A stretch of DNA of 64,000 bases from Scolanthus callimorphus (Eukaryota > Cnidaria > Anthozoa > Actiniaria > Edwardsiidae), in contig CM066924.1 of the NCBI GenBank assembly GCA_033964015.1, forward strand, positions 1,736,001-1,800,000, written 5' to 3'. Numbering within the stretch: position 1 is the stretch's first letter; each line of letters opens with the position of its first letter. The position numbers were made by a program, and so were the translations under genes. This document shows, in pieces, positions 55,943 to 64,000 of this stretch. Below the pieces are notes generated by a model, which worked only from the letters and a program-made list of their open reading frames with translations, searched no databases and was not told the DNA's origin.

Positions 55943-57232
55943 AGTTCTTATAAAAAAAGGTTCTTATAAAAAAAGAGTGTATAAGTAATCCCTTCTGCGA
56001 CAAAAAATTATCAATTATAGTACTTCTACAGTTTTGAGGCCCCTATAAGCTACTAAAATTCTCACTATTCTCACAGGCTATACCGTAGATTGTTAAAATA
56101 TATTAGCGAAAACTGCATGTGATCTCATTGTTGCAATTGACGTGGCAATTGGCGATTCAGAGTCTCCATAAAATATGGAGAAAACACGACTTTGGAACAT
56201 TGTTTCAAAAAGTTGTCAAAAAGCCCATCTTCCATGGAAACTCTAAAAAGTCAGAGAGGCTATCAGATAAATTATTATACAAAGCAAGTTATTTTGTATG
56301 TTACCTAGACTGTTTTCAAGGACTTTCATTCGTAGATAGGCTCTGCTCACAAGAAAATCATGCTAAATCTCCGAGGTCCCTGCTCTAAATGTCTGAAAAT
56401 CAAGATAACCAAATATACGTCTATAAAAAGCGGAAAATGTATTTCCGTAGATGTATACATAGCTTGACGAAGGGTTACGTCGGGTGATTCGATTATTGCA
56501 CAGCAGTGCTCCACAGAACATTGCAACGAATAGAACGATTAGTCTCGTACTAAAACTCATGTTGAATTAACATGTTGAACTAATTAGGGTGATCAAACTC
56601 CTAAAGTGGAGATACTTGATATTTGCCATAACCCTAGAGTAGCATTTCAAAGGAGCAAATTGATAAATTCATCGATTCGTCTTTTTTGTGGCATTGAAGG
56701 GTATCGAAAAATTGATTCTTCTAATGCAATGTAATGATAAACGATCATGGAAACCACCGAGGCTGACAATTTTGCGCCGAAACAGAAACTTTTAAGTTAA
56801 AACAACCAAATTGACTGAGCAAAATGCCCTGCGTAAAAGATGCCGACGCTAGACGATAAAAGACCGTGTATAGATATAATATGCACATAATATCGAACGT
56901 AGCCTGAGTAACAAACGTTCTCATGAAAGTTTTTACCGGCAGAGAAACCTGGTGAAATTGGGAAATTAGCGAAGTTACCCAACAAGCGAGAATTTCGCCG
57001 CCAGAGCTCCCCAGCCGTAAAACGCTCTTTCGCCGGCGATCGCCGTATCTGCCGTATTCCTTGTAACTATTTTAAGTGGTCGAAACTATTCTTAGACCGT
57101 GATCGACAAAGCTCAGCGTGTAAGGACTGTGTGTACACATAAATCGTTAGCCTGCTTACATCGAACGGACCGGGTTTTCCTCGATAAAAACACCCGGTAC
57201 CGCCTGCAAAAAGCAGGCTAATAAATCGTACC
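55943..57232. other. Interior of the 8-kb element, left part
   Basis: No gene is recognised. Short frames have no known motif. A diverged 'atggagaaaacacg' segment (56160-56190) recalls the TIR. Confidence 0.4.
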
Positions 57233-57363
57233 TTAGCATCGTGGTACATGCTTCGAAAAAGCCACGGCGCGTTTATATTGCAGTTCCCAAACCATGGCGA
57301 TAGATCCCTGCGAGTTCCAGAATATTGTTCAGTCTTCCATATCTGATTGTTGTAGCAATCCAT
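57233..57363 (-). CDS. Possible first coding exon, unknown protein
   Basis: On the minus strand an ATG at 57363 opens 43 codons (MDCYNNQIWKTEQYSG..., ending SMYHDAK) followed by a donor-like aag|gtacga. A TATA-like 'ttttatagc' lies about 25 bases upstream. No homologue is recognised and no next exon was found. It is as likely to be chance as a gene fragment carried by the element. Confidence 0.2.
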
Positions 57364-58576
57364 GCTCGCATGACGGGTGAAGAGCTATAAAACATTGGCA
57401 GCCTAACAGCCTTGACAGTTTGTTTCCGGTTTCAATGCTGACCTGCAATTCTCGGCGGAGATCAGTTTTCCAGTGTTTTTTTTTTTGTCGGATTGATTTT
57501 TTGGTGCGCGCGGGATTCCTGTATCCGAAAAATCCCCTACCCCAACAATAATATGAATAGCGTATACTTATACGATTTTCGCTCTACTAATATGGATTTC
57601 AGTCTACTAATATGAATTGCGTTACTTATACGATTTTCGCTCTACTAATACGGATTTCAGTCTACTAATATGAATTTTGCACACTAATGTCAATTTTACT
57701 CTACTAATATGAATTTTGTATACTAATATGAATTTGGATACTAATATGATATTGTATACTTAAAGGAATTTTGCTCTACTTATTTGAATTTCAGTCTACT
57801 AATATGGATTTTGTATACTTCTATGAATTTAATTCTACATATGAATTTCGAGTACTAATATGATATTGTATACTTACACGAAAAAATAATTTGAAACATT
57901 TGGCGCCTGATAGCTAACAGGCTATCGAAAAATAAAAATGATGAATTATTCCACGGGGCCGACGCTGAAAAATATATATATATAAATCGGTTGTATCGGT
58001 CTATTGATTAACTTTTGCAAATACGTGTTTTACTGCAGTGCTCGATCGCGTTGTTGAAGTTAGTTAAGTTACGATTACCCAGCCCGACACAGCATCAATG
58101 CAAAGGCGGACGCGGAGTCGGGGCTTAGAATAAAGTCATAGCTTCTTCGGCGGAGCACGTGTGGAGTAGCACTTTGCTTATGCAATCTCGTTATCATGCG
58201 AGCCGATGGTGTATGGGTAGTGCGATAAACGACCACCTACTGAAGTGGCGGCAGATACAATGTCAACATGTCAAATATCATTCCATCCCACAATCCTGGA
58301 ACTCTACAGCAGACACACTGCTCTTTTGTTTGTGACCTAGATTTTGACAATAAATGTCAATAAATAGTTGATACACCTGCCGAAGTGAAGCCCGGTTTTA
58401 GCAAAACCGCCCTACCGACTTCTCTATCAAGCCATCTACGGGCCATCTACTCTTTAATTTCCTGTGTATCACAGAACGTTCTGTCTTATCAGGGTCTTAT
58501 CAGGAAAATTCATGAAATTCATTTTGCCCCGATTTTACTCAGCCAAGCCCCGTATAGCCTTAACTCTAAGGTTAAA
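57364..58576. other. Interior of the 8-kb element, middle part with AT-rich repeat
   Basis: About 57545-57880 is a degenerate tandem repeat of 'tactaatatgaattt' with a unit of roughly 17-23 bases. The rest has no recognised gene. Confidence 0.5.
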
Positions 58577-58901
58577 ATGCTAGGGGTGACCGTCGGGAAA
58601 CTCGACTTTTGGCCCTAAAAAATACCTGGTTGGAAAAAAAATTCACCCTAAAAAATACCCCTCAGTCTGAAAATACCCTAAAAAATACCAATAATTTTGA
58701 CAGATTAAATTTTATTCTGGCCGTTTATTTAATATACATCAAATGTATCTTCTCGACTTTCAAAAACACTACCTTATTTGCGTGAGAACCCCCTAAAAAA
58801 TACTTATTTTCTTACTATACCGTTTTTTTATTTTCGAACCCCTAAAAAATACCAGATCGCCGATTTCAACCCCTAAAAAATACGACGGTCACCCCTAGCA
58901 T
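58577..58901. repeat. MITE with 'ccctaaaaaatacc' interior
   Basis: The inverted ends are atgctaggggtgaccgtcg and cgacggtcacccctagcat. The interior repeats 'ccctaaaaaatac' at least six times. It is 325 bases and non-coding. Confidence 0.85.
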
Positions 58902-61137
58902 TCGAATATAGGGAGTAATAACCTTTATTCATGTAGTTTTTGTTTACTTGCGATTTCGTATTTTAACTATACGCTCTCCACTCGGATACTTCAAGCTTAA
59001 AAAGCTGTCAACATTTTGTCAATCATCGAAAATATGTACCTCGTGTGCTACATGCTGCTGCATGTACTGCGCGCTGTGTGCATGCCATGTATCAATGAAT
59101 GGTTTGCTTATTAATACTGGTATTGGTCGCTGCATACTGAAGCTGTGTGATAAATACCGAGAAGGTACGATTTTTTCATTATTTATACACATTACTATAG
59201 TATAGAAATAAGGAGTGGGGTATTTAAGAATAATGAGGATAATGTGATATAATGTAGTAAATAAGTATTTCCTCTTCTGTCCCTAAGACAACTTATCAGT
59301 CTGTTTTTGGTAAAACATTTTTTCGAAATGCCTCTATTAAAGTTTTATTATTCTTCGAGGTGAACAATGTGAAGTTAAAACAGCCAATGGTCAACGAAAT
59401 CAGTTGTTATATTTTCCAACACATCGTATTTTAAGAAGTAAGCACTGCAAGTTTGAAAGAATATTTTGCTGGTGATCTCTGCTTGCTACCATGGCCGCCG
59501 CGCTTTCAAGAATTAGGCATTCTGGATATGAGATGACACTGTTCCGTGACGCAATTTTGTGACGAATTAGGCTTCTTCCATACCCTCCAGACATGCAGCA
59601 GGGAATTCAAATAAAGACAACTTAAGGAAAACAATCTCACTAAGCTAGATGGTTATGTTTTTAACGTAAACGCGCTTTGTATAGTCTTTGTACAGAGGCG
59701 AACAAAATGATGCGTCAAATTACATTATTACTCGCATGCAAATTAGCTAGCCATGCACAAAAGTCGGGACTTTGAGAACGCATAGCTATATTTAGCAGCT
59801 ATTTAACAAATCTTTCTTGAACTTGGTCCGGCATGTTGTCTAATAATGATCTATCCATAGATCTGAAAACTGATTTCGTTTCAATGCGCTTTAAGTCAGT
59901 TTTCTCACAACCGGGCAATTCTATGATTGTAGCAATTCAAATCATATTTCATAGGATTACGTTTCAGCTCTACGGGAGCCTTCTGTCGTGCTAAAACGGG
60001 CGCATGCAAGCATTATGACCTTACCAGGTCATCATTTGACATCCACAGTAAATGAATTAAACCATTTACAGATTTTTGACAAGCCTTGCTCGATAACAAA
60101 GGTCGACCAATTCTAGTCGAAATACAACCCTGTTGATATTTTCATAGCGAGCAAATGTTCACAGTAAACTGAAGGTCAAACAATTAAAAAAATACAGCAG
60201 TTATACGCTAATTGACAATACAGACGCATTTTATTCAAGAAATTCAAGGGATCGAATACTTATAACAACGTTCCTCCCTCCCTGTCCAATAAACACAGTC
60301 CGCGGAACATTTTTCGCATTGGAATTTGATCACCTTTTCATAAAATTCGAATCTTTCTTTTCTATGGAAATTTCATACCACAGTGCAGTATTAACATTGG
60401 GACATGATACGTTTTAGCTGTATCAAGATCGAAATACGGAATTTTAGTGAAGAACTGCCAGCCTTCAAAGATAGACTGTTTGGAGTTTCATATTTTGCGA
60501 GCGTCTTTAACTAGACTTTCTCAAAGTCGCTTAAAACGATTTCATTGAGTTGGATTGAGTTGGGTTGAGTAGCTCATATAGCTCGCCTATTGAAAGGATT
60601 GAGTGGACGACTTGGAGCAAGTCTAGCGTCTAAAAAGTCTTTTTGTACGCGCGCAAAATACAAAATGGAACTAAATCGATTCTTGTTTTAAGTCGATCAG
60701 CTATAAATAATATGGCAAGCGGCTGAAAAACCTTCATGGGAACGTTTGCTATTCAGGCTGAATGCGGTATTAAAACAGTATAAACAAAAAATTGCGTATT
60801 GGTGGTTTGATCGTTCATCATTGCACTTTTTTTTTATCAAAATGTTATATAGCAATAGGTTTCGATGCCATAGTCAATGTCGCAATATAGACGAATCGAT
60901 GAATTATAAATTTGCTTTAAAAGCGTTTATCTATATTCGACACCGAGAATTCGAGAATGACTCAGTTCTCGAGAAAGCAGTTTTTGCGAGGGGCTTCGCC
61001 ACTCCTTACTCACGTTCTCCAGTTAATATGGAATTTTAAACACCTCAACGATCTTGATTAAAAAAGCTTTTCTCCACATTTTGTGGAAATTCTGACACGA
61101 CGTGCTTCTCTCCTAGTTCGCGTTTTTCGATCACTCA
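58902..61137. other. Interior of the 8-kb element, right part
   Basis: No gene is recognised over 2.2 kb. A few frames (for example 58948-59205 and 60746-61039, plus strand) lack known motifs. There is a short 'ttggattgagttgggttgag' repeat near 60550. Confidence 0.4.
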
Positions 61138-61425
61138 GAGTAGAATATGTTTTATTATATAAACACCAATTAAATACCGGGTGATCTCCCGCGCGAAAAC
61201 TTGATATCTTCACACGTGAAAATAACACGTTTAATTTATTTTCACATGTGAAAAAAATCACACTTGCCTTTGCTCAATGCTTGATTTTTAAGCTTAACTC
61301 AAATAAAATTAGAATTTCGTATTTCATTTATGTTTATATAATGAACAAAACATTACATGACCGCTTGAAGATACGAATTTTTTTTTTCTTGTGTCAACAA
61401 CTTTCGGCCATGTAATATCCTCTGG
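61138..61425 (-). repeat. 'tataaac' repeat family, copy 3
   Basis: It has 'ttttattatataaacacc', paired 'cacacgtgaaaataacac' / 'cacatgtgaaaa', and ends near 'ggccatgtaatatcctc', matching the copy at 15738. It lies immediately inside the right TIR. Confidence 0.65.
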
Positions 61426-61460
61426 AACGGCGCGAGCCTGGAACGGCGTTTTCCGACCCG

Positions 61461-62720
61461 AATTAAACAATAATTTCCCCGCGGGCATTAGTGTAGTATC
61501 GACCGTGCAGCCCGTGCTTTGGCTTCTCGGTCTCGATTCTTTTTTAAATAATACGGCAATCACCTACATAGAGCGAGAAGAGGTTTCTTATTGGGCCTGC
61601 CACGAAGCACTTTGGCGCGGAAGTTTTATCCACTTTTCGCGAAGTTTTTAACAAAATTAATGCAACATGTATTCCAACCTTGCATCTGTCGATATTTGTT
61701 TCAGGTTTAAAAAAAAATGTATACTTCTGCTGTTAAGGTCGCATACTAAAATAACTTTCGATTTTGTGTGGGCTTTTGAACACTTTTTTCAAGCAATGCT
61801 GGCAAAGAGGTGTTTTCTCCATAATTTATGGATATTTTGAATCCCCGTGTCAATTACAACATAGAATGATCACATGCAGTTCTTGTTAATACAGTCTAGT
61901 TTATTTAGCTAGCAAAGCAATCTTGTGTTAAATGTAGCGCTTTCTACAGGCATACGCTGTTTATTTCGGTAAGCAATCTTGTGTTAAATGTAGCACTTTC
62001 TACAGGTATACGCTGTTTATTTCGGTAAGCAATCTTGTGTTAAATGTAGCGCTTTCTACAGGCATACGCTGTTTATTTCGGTAAGCAATCTTGTGTCAAA
62101 TGTAGCGCTTTCTACAGGCATACGCTGTTTATTTTAGTAAGCAATCTTGTGTCAAATGTAGCGCTTTCTACAGACATACGCTGTTTATTTCGGTAAGCAA
62201 TCTTGTGTTAAATGTAGCGCTTTCTACAGGCATACGCTGTTTCTTTCGGTGTTTATAGTTGCAATTTGTCTCAAAACCATCGGCTTTCTCCGTGGCTGCA
62301 ATTTTTCTAAGCGATTTATGAATTCTGCATTTCAAATCTCAAAAATAAGAAATAAAGCGTCTACATGACTGGCAGAGAGAAGTCGGTGATGTGATTTTGT
62401 TTTGTACCGATCCTTGTAACACAGCAAGCATTTTTTTGTTGACACAATATAGATTCACGGGTATATCCGATATCCGACACCGTACTCGCTCTCCAGTTTA
62501 TATGGAATTTTATCACCATCTTCAACCATCTTGATTTAAAAAGCATTTCTCCACATTTTATGGAAATTCTGACATGTCGATATTCTGTTCTCCATTTTTT
62601 TTTGGAGAAATAACCTGCATCTCCAGCTAGCTGTAGATTTATCCTAAAAAACGTTTCGGTGTGGATATTTTCGACAGTCCGGATTTAAACATTAGCTCCG
62701 GAATTAAATCAAGACGTGTT
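61461..62720 (-). repeat. Right TIR of the 8-kb element, with 56-bp tandem repeat
   Basis: This is the inverse of 54738-55942. It holds about six copies of a 56-base unit (61921-62250: tgtagcgctttctacaggca), more than the 2-3 in the left TIR, so the tandem number has changed between the two ends. Confidence 0.85.
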
Positions 62721-63843
62721 TGTCTCGTGTTTGATATACTACTTCTCAGTGTTTGCATGTCCTGATTAAACACACTGTCTCGTGTTTGATATACTACTTC
62801 TCAGTGTTTGCATGTCCTGATGAAACACGCTGTCTCGTGTTTGATATACTACTTCTCAGTGTTTGCATGTCCTGATGAAACACGCTGTCTCGTGTTTGAT
62901 ATACTACTTCTCAGTGTTTGCATGTCCTGATGAAACACGCTGTCTCGTGTTTGATATACTACTTCTCAGTGTTTGCATGTCCTGATGAAACACGCTGTCT
63001 CGTGTTTGATATACTACTTCTCAGTGTTTGCATGTCCTGATAAAACACGCTGTCTCGTGTTTGATATACTACTTCTCAGTGTTTGCATGTCCTGATTAAA
63101 CACGCTGTCTCGTGTTTGATATACTACTTCTCAGTGTTTTCATGTCCTGATAAAACACGCTGTCTCGTGTTTGATATACTACTTCTCAGTGTTTGCATGT
63201 CCTGATGAAACACGCTGTCTCGTGTTTGATATACTACTTCTCAGTGTTTGCATGTCCTGATAAAACACGCTGTCTCGTGTTTGATATACTACTTCTCAGT
63301 GTTTGCATGTCCTGATGAAACACGCTGTCTCGTGTTTGATATACTACTTCTCAGTGTTTGCATGTCCTGATGAAACACGCTGTCTCGTGTTTGATATACT
63401 ACTTCTCAGTGTTTGCATGTCCTGATAAAACACGCTGTCTCGTGTTTGATATACTACTTCTCGGTGTTTGCATGTCCTGATTAAACACACTGTCTCGTGT
63501 TTGATATACTACTTCTCAGTGTTTGCATGTCCTGATGAAACACACTGTCTCGTGTTTGATATACTACTTCTCAGTGTTTGCATGTCCTGATGAAACACAC
63601 TGTCTCGTGTTTGATATACTACTTCTCGGTGTTTGTAAATCCTGATTAAACACACTGTCTCGTGTTTGATATACTACTTCTCGGTGTTTGTAAATCCTGA
63701 TTAAACACTTTGTCTCGTGTTTGATATACTACTTCTCGGTGTTTGTAACTCCTGATGAAACACACTGTCTCGTGTTTGATATACTACTTCTCAGTGTTTG
63801 TAAATCCTGATGAAACACGCTGTCTCGTGTTTGATATACTACT
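62721..63843 (+). repeat. 55-bp satellite array 2b (~20 copies)
   Basis: This continues array 2a after the inserted element. The last units carry the 'tgtaaatcctgattaaacac' variant. It ends in 'tactactaca', as array 1 does at 10035. Confidence 0.95.
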
Positions 63844-64000
63844 ACAAAATCCGAATAGAAGGCTAATAAAATATTTTATGGCATGCTTCCTCTCCTATAT
63901 ACGGCAAAGGAATGCGTCAGAATAAAATGAATTTGACTGGAAAGAGAAACTAATTTACTCCAGAGAGCGAGATTTCTGTGAACCGTAACACTCAGATTTT
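63844..64000. other. 3' flank of unit B
   Basis: It is nearly identical to 10036-10190 and continues past the window end. No gene is seen. Confidence 0.7.

Larger units (their letters stand above)
54737..62720. mobile_element. 8-kb element with ~1.2-kb terminal inverted repeats, inserted in the satellite
   Basis: The outer ends pair as acacgtcttgatttaattcc (54738) and ggaattaaatcaagacgtgt. The pairing continues with indels to about 55942 on the left and 61461 on the right. The satellite is interrupted between cactgt and tgtctcg, where the intact unit reads cactgtctcg, so a 3-base TGT target duplication is likely. No transposase was recognised in the interior, which holds nested MITEs. It is a non-autonomous or degenerate DNA transposon, or a foldback element. 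A 3-base duplication would suit PIF/Harbinger or CACTA groups, but no end motif confirms either. Confidence 0.85.
46640..64000 (+). repeat. Segmental duplication unit B
   Basis: This is the second copy of the 590-10190 block order, about 46 kb downstream and in the same orientation. It is longer because of a palindrome (48585-50145), other material at 50146-52000, and an 8-kb TIR element (54737-62720). The satellite is shorter here (11.7 plus 20 units against ~90). Its 3' flank runs to the window end, so the right boundary is unknown. Confidence 0.85.

Overview
The window looks like animal nuclear DNA, most likely from an anthozoan cnidarian (coral or sea anemone). Coding exons are short and separated by GT-AG introns. 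There are no operons or bacterial signals. Most of the sequence is tandem satellites, fold-back elements and short inverted-repeat transposons. The protein types seen (PAN domain plus ALK-type glycine-rich region, KDZ transposase, DIRS-like tyrosine-recombinase retroelement, LINE tail) fit cnidarian genomes. The organism is an inference, not read directly from a marker gene.

Layout. (1) About 590-10190 is segmental-duplication unit A: a diverged 5' block, a broken PAN/glycine-rich secreted protein gene (3047-4239), a 560-bp fold-back element and a 5-kb array of a 55-bp satellite. (2) 10440-13715 holds a remnant that resembles the 3' region of the DIRS-like element, followed by a 60-bp minisatellite. 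(3) 14023-22784 is a multi-exon plus-strand KDZ (Kyakuja-Dileera-Zisupton) transposase gene with an N-terminal CxC5-like cysteine cluster. It has an in-frame TGA and a 1-base frameshift but keeps its candidate catalytic acidic residues. (4) 27144-38718 on the minus strand holds a coiled-coil exon and a seven-exon gene for a P-loop ATPase with DUF927/superfamily-3-helicase-like features. All six splice phases agree, it ends in a clean stop, and an AATAAA overlaps that stop. Its introns hold many nested repeats. (5) 39045-45402 is a decayed minus-strand DIRS-like retroelement (gag, RT-RNase H, tyrosine recombinase) with the same 60-bp minisatellite on its 3' side. (6) 46092-46328 is a LINE pol C-terminal fragment. 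(7) About 46640-64000 is unit B, a second copy of unit A. It carries an intact PAN/glycine-rich gene (52063-53280), a 1.56-kb near-perfect palindrome, and an 8-kb element with 1.2-kb terminal inverted repeats inserted into the 55-bp satellite.

The KDZ and ATPase genes converge, and no functional link between them is shown. The two glycine-rich genes are recent paralogues made by the segmental duplication. Several single-base gene breaks lie in G runs, so some may be consensus errors rather than real decay. The most novel items are the spliced animal DUF927-like ATPase, the metazoan CxC5-KDZ gene, the repeated pairing of a DIRS-like 3' region with a minisatellite open in both directions, and the insertions that can be dated against empty sites.
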